Origin: Cupriavidus taiwanensis
GTDB lineage: Bacteria; Pseudomonadota; Gammaproteobacteria; Burkholderiales; Burkholderiaceae
Direction of reading: 5' to 3'
NCBI RefSeq assembly: GCF_900249755.1
Contig: NZ_LT976854.1
Coordinates: 2,022,927-2,086,926 of the forward strand
DNA: 64,000 nucleotides
Shown here: positions 51,707 to 60,120 of the stretch, piece by piece
Numbering within the stretch: the stretch's first letter is position 1
Layout: every line of letters starts with the position of its first letter
The notes under the pieces: model-generated
Told to the model about the DNA's origin: nothing
The model's database searches: none
The model's input: only the letters and a program-made list of their open reading frames with translations
Translations under genes and position numbers: made by a program

Positions 51707-52252
51707 TCAGCGCGGCGCCGCGCTGCGTGCACCGAGCACCACCGCGGCGAGCCACGCGCGTTCGGTCCCGTGGTTCATCCAGCGATGGCGCACGCCGTTC
51801 TGGACCACCGTGTCGCCCGCGTGCAAGGTGGTCGCGACGCCACCGTCCAGCTCCAGCGTGATGGACCCGCCGAGCACCACGACGAAATCGATCGACGTGG
51901 TCGCATGCATACCGGGCACCTCGGGGTCCATCAGTTCCAGCAGCCCGGGAATGTCCCGCTCCATTTCTTCCCTGGCCCGTTCCGGGTCGGCCGGCGGCTG
52001 GGCGCGCAGGGCCTCGGCCAGCGGCGGCACGCTGAAGATCGAGAAGTGATAGCCGCCTGGTGGCGGCGAGAACTTCGGTGCATCCGCCGCCTCGCCGGGA
52101 TTCGGCACTGCGGGCGCCGCCGCCGCGCCCCACAAGGGCACCGTGGTCACGCCGCCCGCCAGCGCCGGCGCGCGTTCCGGCACTTCGATATCGGAGGCGA
52201 TCACCGCCTTGCCGTGCTGCAAACCTGTCACTACCCGCCTGACCGTCTTCAT
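51707..52252 (-). CDS. Cupin-domain protein
   Basis: A 181-residue single-cupin protein. The beta-barrel signature is VPGMHATTSIDFVVVLGGSITLELDGG, followed by LHAGDTVVQNGVRHRWMN; His residues in these blocks would bind metal. The ribosome site GGGAGACG fixes the start at 52252. Similar proteins lie beside catabolic operons as dioxygenases, isomerases or effector-binding proteins. It is probably first gene of a minus-strand series (cupin, amidase, transporter, GlcG-like, GST). Confidence 0.82.
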   Translation of the reverse strand: MKTVRRVVTGLQHGKAVIASDIEVPERAPALAGGVTTVPLWGAAAAPAVPNPGEAADAPKFSPPPGGYHFSIFSVPPLAEALRAQPPADPERAREEMERDIPGLLELMDPEVPGMHATTSIDFVVVLGGSITLELDGGVATTLHAGDTVVQNGVRHRWMNHGTERAWLAAVVLGARSAAPR

Positions 52253-52544
52253 GGCTCGTCTCCCGGAGCGTTGCGCTGTTGGCATGCGGGCCGGCAACGG
52301 CAGATCCGCTACTGCGAGCCCATTCCTGATGCAGCGCGAGTCTAGGACCTGCCTCGCCATGCCCGGCACGCGCCCACGAAATTTTTGGACTGCCGGTTAA
52401 ACCTGCGGGCTATCGGGTCACGTCGATCGGCCGCTGCGCGCTTACGCTGGGTCCTCAACGGCGGCGGGCTGCCGGCTCGCCAGACACGAACCCGGCCAGC
52501 CGCCTGGTCCCGCCTTCCTTCGACACGCTGCACCAGCCCACAAC

Positions 52545-53483
52545 ATGAAGATCATTGCTTATGCGGACGGCAACGCCACTGCGCTTGGCGTCGTCACCAG
52601 CCCCACGCATTTCGTCGCGGTCGCGCAGATCGCCCCGGAGCTGCCCTCCAGCCTGATCGCGATCCTGGAAAGCGAGCACGGCCTGGCGCGGCTGCGCGAG
52701 GCCGCGGCCGGCGTGGCGGGCAACCGCGCGCTGGACTCGGTGCGGCTCAGGCCGTTTCTCGAGCGCCCCAATGCCATGTGGGCGCTGGCGCTGAACTTCA
52801 AGAGCCACCTCGCCGAAACCGGGCTGCAGACCAACGGCGACTATCCGCATCTGTTCCTGCGGATGCCGGCGTCCTACGTCGGCGCGGGCGAAGCGATCGT
52901 CGCCCCGCCCGAAGCCGTTGCGCGCGCGTTCGATTACGAAGGCGAACTGGGGGTCGTTATCGGCAAGCCGGGACGCTTCATCCCCGAAGCGCGCGCGCTG
53001 GAGCACGTGGCCGGATACACCTGCATCAACGAAGGCTCGGTGCGCGAGTACCAGGTGCACAACCGCCAGTTCGGGCTGGGCAAGAACTTTGAAGCCTCGG
53101 GTGCGTACGGGCCGTGGCTGATGACCGCCGACGAGTTCGGGGATCCCGCCACGCACTCGGTGCTGACCCGCCTCAACGGCGTGGTGCGCCAGCGCGCGCG
53201 GCTCGACGACATGCTGTGCGGCGTGGCCAGGGTCATCAGCTACCTGAGCGAGGGCTACAGGCTGCGGCCCGGCGACCTGATCGCGATGGGCACGCCGGGT
53301 GCGCTCAAGCCGCAGCCCGACGACGTGGCCGGCCGCGACCTGTCGCGCCAGTACGGCCTGTTCAAGGTGCCGGGGCTGGTCCACATGCGGCCCGGCGACG
53401 TGGTCGAGGTGGAGATCGACGGACTGGGCACCCTGCGCAACCCGGTGGTTCGGGACGACGCGCATCCGGAAACCCCGCGGTAG
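52545..53483 (+). CDS. Fumarylacetoacetate hydrolase (FAH) family protein
   Basis: A 312-residue FAH-fold hydrolase or decarboxylase that cleaves C-C bonds in 2-keto acids, typically after ring cleavage. The metal-site motif is FDYEGELGVVIGKPGRFI, with E132 and E134, and YTCINEGSVREYQ follows. C-terminal signatures are VISYLSEGYRLRPGDLIAMGTPGAL and MRPGDVVEVEIDGLGTLRNPVV. Members include fumarylpyruvate hydrolase and 4-oxalocrotonate decarboxylase. It heads the plus-strand half of the ring-cleavage cluster, divergent from the cupin gene. Confidence 0.9.
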   Translation: MKIIAYADGNATALGVVTSPTHFVAVAQIAPELPSSLIAILESEHGLARLREAAAGVAGNRALDSVRLRPFLERPNAMWALALNFKSHLAETGLQTNGDYPHLFLRMPASYVGAGEAIVAPPEAVARAFDYEGELGVVIGKPGRFIPEARALEHVAGYTCINEGSVREYQVHNRQFGLGKNFEASGAYGPWLMTADEFGDPATHSVLTRLNGVVRQRARLDDMLCGVARVISYLSEGYRLRPGDLIAMGTPGALKPQPDDVAGRDLSRQYGLFKVPGLVHMRPGDVVEVEIDGLGTLRNPVVRDDAHPETPR

Positions 53484-53589
53484 ACGCAAGCGCCACCTGC
53501 CTGCCGCCCGTTGCCCAACGGCGCTGTGTGCCAGCGCGCCGGCCGTGTTCCTTTTTTCGCATTCATAACAAGAGAGAGTGGAGGAGAAG

Positions 53590-54624
53590 ATGTTGGAAGC
53601 ACGTCATTGCCTGAAGCACAGCCTGACCATTGCATTGCTCACCTGTCTGTGCGCCTCGGCCACGGCACATGCCGGCGGGGTCCGGCTCTACGGCCTGATC
53701 GACACCTATGTCGGCAGCATCAAGCCGAGCGGCGCGCCGCGCAGTTCCTGGCAGCTCGACAACGGTGGCGAAACCACGCCGTTCTGGGGCATGGGCGGCG
53801 AGGAAGACCTGGGCGGCGGCCTGAGCACGGTGTTTGCCATCGAGAGCTTTTTCCGCCCCGACACCGGCGAGATGGGCCGCAGCCCGGTCGACGCGATGTT
53901 TGCCCGCAACGCCTATGTCGGCCTGTCTTCGAACAAGTTCGGCGAGCTGCGCATCGGCCGGAATTCCACGCCCATGCTCTATCTGACCGGGCAGTTCAAT
54001 CCCTTTGCCGGCTCGACGCGCTTCTCGCCGCTGAACGTGCAGAACTGGATTCCCACGTTCGGGCGCCTGATCCATGGCGATACCGGCTGGAGCAACGCGG
54101 TGCGCTACCTGTCGCCGAACTTTGGCGGGCTGAGCTTCCAGCTCATCTACGGACTGGGCGAGGCCGCCACCAACAATGGCACCAACAACATGGGCGCCAT
54201 GATCCGCTACCAGAACGGCCCGCTGGACCTGGCCGTGGGCGGCAACCACACCAAGACCGGCGCGGCCATCACGGCGCTGGAGCCGAGCCAGAAGGTGCTG
54301 TTCACCGGCGCTTCGTACGACTTCAAGGTGCTGAAGCTGTTCGGCACTTTCAACATGACGAAGAACGGGCGCTCCGAAGTGCGCACCTATACCTACCAGG
54401 CCGGGGTCTCGGCGCCGCTCGGACCCGGCCGCCTCAATGCCAGCTACGCTTGGACGCGGAACGACCGCCGCACCCTGGATGACTTCAACCGCACCACGGC
54501 AGCGATCGGCTATAGCTACGACCTGTCCAAGCGCACCGACGTCTATGCCAACTACCTCTACGACAAGCTGACCACCGCCGGCACCGGCAACACCTTCGGC
54601 GTGGGACTGCGGCACAAGTTCTGA
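53590..54624 (+). CDS. Gram-negative porin
   Basis: A 344-residue outer-membrane trimeric-type porin. A signal peptide (HCLKHSLTIALLTCLCASATAHA) is followed by GGVRLYGLIDTYVG, the classic beta-proteobacterial porin start, with FRPDTGEMGRSP and NAYVGLSSNKFGELRIGRNSTPM blocks. It ends in terminal Phe (VGLRHKF). I use the ATG at 53590 with GGAGGAGA upstream; a GTG at 53578 lies inside that ribosome site. It is followed by a strong hairpin and then a Bug receptor. Confidence 0.92.
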   Translation: MLEARHCLKHSLTIALLTCLCASATAHAGGVRLYGLIDTYVGSIKPSGAPRSSWQLDNGGETTPFWGMGGEEDLGGGLSTVFAIESFFRPDTGEMGRSPVDAMFARNAYVGLSSNKFGELRIGRNSTPMLYLTGQFNPFAGSTRFSPLNVQNWIPTFGRLIHGDTGWSNAVRYLSPNFGGLSFQLIYGLGEAATNNGTNNMGAMIRYQNGPLDLAVGGNHTKTGAAITALEPSQKVLFTGASYDFKVLKLFGTFNMTKNGRSEVRTYTYQAGVSAPLGPGRLNASYAWTRNDRRTLDDFNRTTAAIGYSYDLSKRTDVYANYLYDKLTTAGTGNTFGVGLRHKF

Positions 54625-54658
54625 GTGCGCAGGCGCGCAGCACGTCGTGCTGCCACAG

Positions 54659-54694
54659 GCCGGGCAAGGCGAAACAAGCCGCGCTTTGCCCGGC
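54659..54694 (+). terminator. 13-bp hairpin between porin and Bug receptor genes
   Basis: GCCGGGCAA/TTGCCCGGC (9 bp) is extended by GGCG/CGCT with one G-U pair around a 10-nt loop. There is no T-run, so it could be a Rho-assisted terminator or a processing barrier that sets different levels for porin and receptor. Confidence 0.5.
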
Positions 54695-54796
54695 GCATCT
54701 TCCATGCAAACGGCACATGCTGCCGCGCACCGGTCCTTAGAATGGACTGCGGCGTGGTATCGCCGCCCTCAGAACGATAATTCGACAGGAGACCGC

Positions 54797-55780
54797 ATGC
54801 GCTATCCGAGAACCCTCCTCGGCCTGCTAAGCATCACCGCAACGATGCTCGCCGCCGTGCCCGCCATCGCCGGCGCGCAGGAATACCCCAGCCGTCCCAT
54901 CCGCCTGGTGGTGCCGTTCGTGCCCGGCGGCGTCACCGACGCCAGCGCGCGCCTGGTGGCCAACAAGCTGGGGCAGTCGCTGGGCCAGAACGTGGTCGTC
55001 GACAACCGTCCCGGCGCCTCCGGCAACATCGGCGCCGAGATCGTGGCGCGGTCCGGTGCCGACGGCTACACGCTGCTGCTGGGCTTCGACGGCGCGCTGG
55101 TCACCGGCACGCACATCACCCGGCCGCGCTTCGACGTGCTGAAGGACTTCGCCCCCGTGACCAAGATCGGCGATGCCACCCTGATTTTCGTCACCAACCC
55201 TTCCGTTCCGGCGCGCAGCTTCAGCGAGCTGGTGACGTACTCGCGCACCAGCAAGGGCGCGGGGCTGTCGTTCGGCAGTTCCGGCACCGGCACCACCTGC
55301 CATCTCGCCGGCGAGCTGTTGCGCGAACAGGCCGGCATCCAGCTGCAGCACATCGCCTACAAGGGCGGCTCGCAGGCGCTGACCGACGTGCTCGGCGGCT
55401 CGCTGCCGGTGCTGTGCACGGCGGTCGCCAGCGTGTCGCAGTATGTGAAGAACGGGCAGGTTCGCGCGATTGCGGTGACCGGCAGCCACCGTGTCGCCTC
55501 GCTGCCCGAGGTGCCGACCCTGATGGAATCGGGAGTGAAGAACTTCAGCGTCGATTCCTGGGTAGGCATCCTCGCGCCGGCGGGCACGCCGGCCGCTGTC
55601 GTGACCCGCCTGCAGCAGGAAATCCGCAAGGTGCTGGACCAGCCGGAAATACGCAGCAAGATGCTCGAGCTGGGCATTACCCCGGTCGGCAATACGCCGG
55701 AAGACTTCGGCCGGCAGATCCACCACGACTATGCAAGATACGGCGAGGTGGTGAAGAAGGCCGGCATCACACTCAACTAG
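54797..55780 (+). CDS. Bug/TctC-type periplasmic solute receptor (fourth copy)
   Basis: A 327-residue receptor with signal peptide (MRYPRTLLGLLSITATMLAAVPAIAGA) and family blocks PIRLVVPFVPGGVTDASARLV, GQNVVVDNRPGASGNIGAE and SGADGYTLLLGF. Ribosome site AGGAG at good spacing. It sits between the porin and the RraA-like aldolase, suggesting that porin and receptor serve the same substrate. The ligand is unknown; neighbours suggest an aromatic or keto acid. Confidence 0.93.
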   Translation: MRYPRTLLGLLSITATMLAAVPAIAGAQEYPSRPIRLVVPFVPGGVTDASARLVANKLGQSLGQNVVVDNRPGASGNIGAEIVARSGADGYTLLLGFDGALVTGTHITRPRFDVLKDFAPVTKIGDATLIFVTNPSVPARSFSELVTYSRTSKGAGLSFGSSGTGTTCHLAGELLREQAGIQLQHIAYKGGSQALTDVLGGSLPVLCTAVASVSQYVKNGQVRAIAVTGSHRVASLPEVPTLMESGVKNFSVDSWVGILAPAGTPAAVVTRLQQEIRKVLDQPEIRSKMLELGITPVGNTPEDFGRQIHHDYARYGEVVKKAGITLN

Positions 55781-55850
55781 GCGCGGCCGGAACCGGCAAC
55801 GGCGTTGCCGCGGGACTGCCAGCGCGCTTCCATTCCTCACCCTGACGATC

Positions 55851-56351
55851 ATGTTCTCTACCAGCGATCTTTCCGACGATCACCCCGACACCACTTCCGT
55901 GTGCCAGCTGCAGTTCCGCAGCTTCGGCCTGCGCGAGCAGTTTGCCGGTCCCTGCGCAACGCTGCGCGTGCAGGAAGACCATCGGCCCGTGCTGCGCCAG
56001 CTGTCCACGCCCGGCGAGGGGCGCGTGCTGGTGGTCGACGTGGGCGGCTCATTGCGCATCGGCGTCTTCGGCGACCGGCTTGCAGCGCTGGCGGCCGGCA
56101 ACGGCTGGGCCGGCCTGGTGATCCATGGCGTGATCCGCGACAGCAAGGCCGTCAACGGCATCGATATCGGCGTCAAGGCGCTGGGGACCACGGCGCTGCG
56201 CAATGCGATCGAGCAGCCCGGCGCCGCCGACAACATCCCGCTGAGCTTCGGCAACGTGACGTTCCGGCCGGGCGACTGGGTGTACTGCGACGCGGACGCC
56301 GTGCTGATCAGCCCGGAGCCGATCCGCGCCGGCGCGCCGCAAGACTACTGA
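55851..56351 (+). CDS. RraA-like 4-hydroxy-4-methyl-2-oxoglutarate aldolase
   Basis: A 166-residue RraA-fold protein. The family signature ATLRVQEDHRPVLRQLSTPGEGRVLVVDVGG is followed by GWAGLVIHGVIRDSKAVNGIDIGVKALG; the R96-D97 pair is the conserved substrate/metal site of the aldolases (and of RraA). In catabolic clusters such proteins cleave 4-hydroxy-4-methyl-2-oxoglutarate or 4-carboxy-4-hydroxy-2-oxoadipate to pyruvate and a partner acid. Its place among ring-cleavage genes favours the aldolase role over RNase E control. Confidence 0.85.
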   Translation: MFSTSDLSDDHPDTTSVCQLQFRSFGLREQFAGPCATLRVQEDHRPVLRQLSTPGEGRVLVVDVGGSLRIGVFGDRLAALAAGNGWAGLVIHGVIRDSKAVNGIDIGVKALGTTALRNAIEQPGAADNIPLSFGNVTFRPGDWVYCDADAVLISPEPIRAGAPQDY

Positions 56352-56366
56352 CCGTGGAGCCGACCC

Positions 56367-56948
56367 ATGTCCCTGCCCAACCAACCTGAGCGGCCAGCGC
56401 CCGGCATCGGCGTGCCGGTGCACGGCCTGCACCACTTTGCCTGGCGTTGCCGCGATGCCGAGGAGACGCGCCACTTCTATGAAGACCTGCTGGGCCTGCC
56501 GCTGGTCCACATGGTCCGCGCCGACGTGGTGCCCAGCACCGGCGAACGCTGCCCGTACGCGCATTTGTTCTTCGAGATGCAGGACGGCGGCTGCATCGCC
56601 TTCTTCGACCTGGGCGACGACCAGGCGGCGCTGCCTTCTCCGAACACGCCGCCGTGGGTCAACCATCTCGCGCTGCGCGTGGCCTCGCGCGAGGACCTGC
56701 TGCAGGCCTGCGACCGGCTGCGTGCCGCCGGCGTCGAAGTGCTGGGCGTGACCGACCATCACTTCCTTGAATCGATCTACTTCTTCGACCCCAACGGCAT
56801 TCGCCTGGAGCTGACCACGCCGGCCGGCGACCCGGACCACGCCCGCGCGGCGCGCGAGAGCGCCCATCGCCAATGCGCGGAATGGGTGGCGGAGAAAGCC
56901 AGCGCGCGGCAGCAGCGCGAGGCGGCGCAACGACCCGGACCGGGCTGA
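56367..56948 (+). CDS. VOC (glyoxalase/bleomycin-resistance/extradiol dioxygenase) family protein
   Basis: A 193-residue single-domain VOC protein. The pattern VHGLHHFAWRCRDAEETRHFYEDLLGLPLVHMV starts the first beta-alpha-beta unit; likely metal ligands are His22 or His23, His100 (PPWVNHLALRV) and the Glu in FDPNGIRLELTTPAGD. It starts 15 bp after the aldolase gene. It could be a small extradiol-type dioxygenase or an isomerase; neighbours fit a ring-cleavage role. Confidence 0.85.
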   Translation: MSLPNQPERPAPGIGVPVHGLHHFAWRCRDAEETRHFYEDLLGLPLVHMVRADVVPSTGERCPYAHLFFEMQDGGCIAFFDLGDDQAALPSPNTPPWVNHLALRVASREDLLQACDRLRAAGVEVLGVTDHHFLESIYFFDPNGIRLELTTPAGDPDHARAARESAHRQCAEWVAEKASARQQREAAQRPGPG

Positions 56949-57127
56949 ACGCGCAGCAGCGCGCAACAACGCCAACACGCGCCACACCCGCCACGCCAGC
57001 GACGCGGCGCCCATTCACGATGGGCGCCTGTACGCGGCCGTCCCTGCAAACGCTCACACGCACTGCGGAGACATCCGCGCGCGGGCGTTCCTCTTTCCCT
57101 ATCCAGAACCTCACCACGAGATGCGCA

Positions 57128-58309
57128 ATGCCTGACCTCACACGCAAATACGAGTTCGACCGGCTGCCGGTCACCATCCAGTTCCAGGAGCCGGCCGGCA
57201 TGGCCGAGACCTATGGCTTTGCCGGCAGCCAGGGCTACACCTTCCTCGAAGGGCAGCGGCTGGTGCCGCGCGGCGCGCCGTCCGGCGTGGTCTACCTGTT
57301 CATGCACCCGTCGTCCACGCTGCAGCTGATGCCCATGCCGACTGCACTGGCGCAAGCCGGCATGCACGTGATCTGCGCCGCCAGCCGCTACGCGAAGAAC
57401 GATACCGCGCTGATCATGGAGAAAGTGGCGTTCGACCTCGGCGCTTACATCCGCCATGCGCGCGAGGTGCTCGGCTATGAAAAGGTGGTGCTGGTCGGCT
57501 GGTCGGGCGGGGGCGCGCTGTCGCTGTTCTACCAGGCCCAGGCCGAGTGCCCGACCATCACGCACACGCCGGCCGGCGATCCGTACGACCTGACGCAGGC
57601 GCGCCTGATACCGGCCGATGCGCTGATCTTCGTCGCCGCCCACCTGAGCCGCCCCGAGACCCTGACCGAGTGGCTCGACCCGTCCGTCACCGACGAACTC
57701 GATCCCGACCGGCGCGACCTGGAACTCGATATTTACGACCCGCGCTGTCCGCATCAGCCGGCGTACACCGCGGAGTTCATCGCGCGCTTCCGCCAGGCGC
57801 AACGCGCACGCAACCGCCGCATCAGCGACTGGGCCATCGACATGCTGGCGCGGCTCAAACGCGGCGGCACGGAACTGGAACGCGGCTTCGTCGTGCATCG
57901 CACCATGTGCGATGTGCGCTGGCGCGATACCAGCATCGACCCGAACGGCCGCAAGGCGGACTGGTGCTACCTGGGCGATCCTCGCGTGGTCAACTCGGGG
58001 CCGGTGGGCCTGGCGCGTTTTTCGACGCTGCGCAGCTGGCTGTCGCAATGGTCGTATGACCATTCCAACATCAAGGGCCCGGTGAACGCGGCGCGCATCC
58101 GCCATACGCCGGTGCTGCAGATCGAGAACGGCGCCGACGACGCCGTGCCCGCGACGCACAACCCACTGGTATTCGAGGCGCTGGCGACCGCCGACAAGGA
58201 ATTCGTGCGCATCGAGGGCGCCACGCACTACTACCTCGGGCAGCCGCGGCAAATGCAGCAGTGCCTGGAGATCGTGGCAGATTGGTCCAGGCGCAAGATT
58301 GGCGCTTGA
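57128..58309 (+). CDS. Alpha/beta hydrolase
   Basis: A 393-residue alpha/beta-hydrolase. The nucleophile elbow is VVLVGWSGGGALSLFYQAQ, the acid is likely in ENGADDAVPATHN, and the His in EGATHYYLGQPRQMQQC. I start at the ATG at 57128; the frame is open further upstream but without homology. The size and HTPAGDPYDLTQARLIPADALIFVAAHLSRPETLTEWLDPSVTDE insertion suggest a lid domain. It could hydrolyse a ring-cleavage product or an ester; the substrate is unknown. Confidence 0.86.
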   Translation: MPDLTRKYEFDRLPVTIQFQEPAGMAETYGFAGSQGYTFLEGQRLVPRGAPSGVVYLFMHPSSTLQLMPMPTALAQAGMHVICAASRYAKNDTALIMEKVAFDLGAYIRHAREVLGYEKVVLVGWSGGGALSLFYQAQAECPTITHTPAGDPYDLTQARLIPADALIFVAAHLSRPETLTEWLDPSVTDELDPDRRDLELDIYDPRCPHQPAYTAEFIARFRQAQRARNRRISDWAIDMLARLKRGGTELERGFVVHRTMCDVRWRDTSIDPNGRKADWCYLGDPRVVNSGPVGLARFSTLRSWLSQWSYDHSNIKGPVNAARIRHTPVLQIENGADDAVPATHNPLVFEALATADKEFVRIEGATHYYLGQPRQMQQCLEIVADWSRRKIGA

Positions 58310-58322
58310 CCCGGCAACAACG

Positions 58323-58352
58323 GCAAAGCGGCGGCCCAGGCCGCCGCTTTGC
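58323..58352. terminator. Bidirectional terminator-like palindrome between converging genes
   Basis: A perfect 14-bp inverted repeat (GCAAAGCGGCGGCC/GGCCGCCGCTTTGC) separated by 2 nt lies between the stops of the alpha/beta hydrolase (58309) and the dioxygenase (58377). Short A/T runs lie inside the outer stem. The position and symmetry fit a two-way terminator. Confidence 0.75.
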
Positions 58353-58376
58353 GCTACCGGCGCAAGCCAGCGAGGC

Positions 58377-59297
58377 TCACGGCAGCGGCGGCTTGGGCAG
58401 GCGCGTCTCGCCCGGCTCGAGCTTCAGTTCGACATCGAGGCGGAAACCGCCGTTGCCGTCCGGCTCGAAGTCGCGCAGCAGCGAACCGACCGCGCCGAAC
58501 GCCGCGTCGCTGAAGGCATAGGGATCCAGCGCATCGAAGATCTGCGTGGTCAGCACCTTGTGCCCCGGCGCGATGGCGATGAAGTGCAGGTGCGCCGGGC
58601 GCATATGGTCGCGGTTCTGCAGCTTCAGCAGTTCGCCGCACGGGCCGTCGATCGGCACGCCATAGCCCGACGGCCGCACGCTTTCGAACCAGAAGCGCCC
58701 TTCGGCGTCGGTCTCGAACACGGCACGCAGGTTCATGTCTTCCTGGTGGTCGTCCTGGTTCTCGTAGAGGCCGCTGGGCGCGGCCTGCCAGGTCTCGATG
58801 CGCGCGCCGGCGATCGGCGTGCCGTCGATCGACACCACGCGACCGTGTACCGTCAGCGGGTCGCCGGTGGTGTCGGGCGTGGCGATATGCGCGCCGTTGG
58901 GCCGCACCGGCTGGTTGGCGCGCCAGAACGGGCCGATCAGCGCGGGCTCGGTGCCGCCGGCGGCCAGCACGGCCTTGGCGTCCATCAGCAGCACCAGCGT
59001 GGCGAGGCCCAGGATATCCGCCAGCAGGATGCCCTCGTGCTTCTTGGGGCCGGTGGCCTGGCCGATGCGGACCATGAAGTCCAGGCCGGCGTGGAGTTCT
59101 TCATAGGTCAGTTGCACCTCGGACGCGAACGCGTGCGCATGCCGGATCAGGGCATCGAGGATGGTGCGGGTACGTGCGTCGGCGGTGCCGGCATTGGCCT
59201 TGAGCACGGCTTCCAGCAGCGCCTCGGGGGTGGCGGGAATCGATTGCGGGGACGCCGCGGAAGCGGCGCTTGCGCGGGCTACGGAAGCAGAAGTCAT
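58377..59297 (-). CDS. Intradiol ring-cleavage dioxygenase (catechol/hydroxyquinol 1,2-dioxygenase-like)
   Basis: A 306-residue iron(III) enzyme that opens catechol-type rings between the two hydroxyls. The four iron ligands are visible: Tyr178 in PSGLYENQ, Tyr212 in PSGYGVPIDGPCG, and His236/His238 in RPAHLHF. The N-terminal helical domain (about 20-110) is that of the catechol/hydroxyquinol group. The ribosome site AGGAG and start at 59297 fit well. No muconate cycloisomerase or maleylacetate reductase gene lies nearby, so the next step in the pathway is unclear. Confidence 0.92.
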   Translation of the reverse strand: MTSASVARASAASAASPQSIPATPEALLEAVLKANAGTADARTRTILDALIRHAHAFASEVQLTYEELHAGLDFMVRIGQATGPKKHEGILLADILGLATLVLLMDAKAVLAAGGTEPALIGPFWRANQPVRPNGAHIATPDTTGDPLTVHGRVVSIDGTPIAGARIETWQAAPSGLYENQDDHQEDMNLRAVFETDAEGRFWFESVRPSGYGVPIDGPCGELLKLQNRDHMRPAHLHFIAIAPGHKVLTTQIFDALDPYAFSDAAFGAVGSLLRDFEPDGNGGFRLDVELKLEPGETRLPKPPLP

Positions 59298-59423
59298 AGT
59301 GTGGTCAGCTCCTGTGGGAAGTGGGGATGGAATCTGGCGCGGAGCGGGACGTCGCGATGACGCCCCGCTCGATGCCGCAGGCGCCTGCTCGTTGACCACG
59401 CCTCCGGGTCGCCGCGGACGTCG

Positions 59424-59978
59424 TCAGCCTTCGGAGCGCGGCTGCGCCGAGTCCGCCGCGCTTTCCTTGATGTAGCCGTCGTCGCCGTAGACCAGGCCGG
59501 TGGACTCGGCCGCCTTGACCACGTCCGGGTGCCAGGCGATACGGCCGCATTCCTCGTCGGTGCCGCCCACCACAGAGTAGACCACCAGCGCGTGGTCGTT
59601 GGGGTTGCGGAAGCCGCGCATCACGCCGATCGGGCACGAGATCACGTCCCACTGGTTCAGCATCAGCGAATACTGGCCCTTCTCGCCCCAGATCACTTCC
59701 ATCTGGCCATTCAGCGGGCAGAACACTTCCTCGGTCTTGTGCGCGTGCAGGCTGGCGCCCTGCCCGACCGGGATTTCGATAAAGGTCACGCCGAAGCGGT
59801 GGTTGCCCGGGATCGCGGGCTCGACGCCCTTGTTCTCGAGCACGCCGCGGTTCATGATCTTGTAGATGTTCTTCTTCATCCCCGGCAGGCGGCTTTCGAT
59901 GAAGGTCTCGCCGTAAGGCTTGACCTTGCCCCAGCGCGCGATGCGGGTGGCTTCCATTTCCTGTGGCGTCGGATCCAT
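59424..59978 (-). CDS. Cupin-domain protein
   Basis: A 184-residue cupin. The metal-binding motif is GASLHAHKTEEVFCPLNGQMEVIWGEKG, with H78, H80 and E84 as likely ligands, and a second motif around SCPIGVMRGFRNPNDHALVVYSVVGG. It starts at the ATG at 59978 with AGGAA upstream. It lies upstream of the intradiol dioxygenase on the same strand (126 bp gap) and has its own predicted promoter. It may be a second ring-active dioxygenase or an isomerase; the role is not established. Confidence 0.84.
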   Translation of the reverse strand: MDPTPQEMEATRIARWGKVKPYGETFIESRLPGMKKNIYKIMNRGVLENKGVEPAIPGNHRFGVTFIEIPVGQGASLHAHKTEEVFCPLNGQMEVIWGEKGQYSLMLNQWDVISCPIGVMRGFRNPNDHALVVYSVVGGTDEECGRIAWHPDVVKAAESTGLVYGDDGYIKESAADSAQPRSEG

Positions 59979-60065
59979 GTGATTCCTCGATGTCGTGAAG
60001 TTGGGGAAACAAGAGGGCGATTGCCTCTGTCGCTGTAACTTTACGAAGCGCCTTACCACAGGTCT

Positions 60066-60095
60066 ATTATCATTTTTCGCCGGGCGCGATAACAA
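60066..60095 (-). promoter_or_regulatory. Sigma-70-type promoter for the cupin/dioxygenase genes
   Basis: Read on the minus strand: TTGTTA (60095-60090), 18 bp, GATAAT (60071-60066), 88 bp before the cupin start. A small odd palindrome ATACGGTAT (60095-60103) sits at the -35 edge and may be an operator. Confidence 0.65.
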
Positions 60096-60120
60096 TACGG
60101 TATGGCTCGGGCATGCAGTA

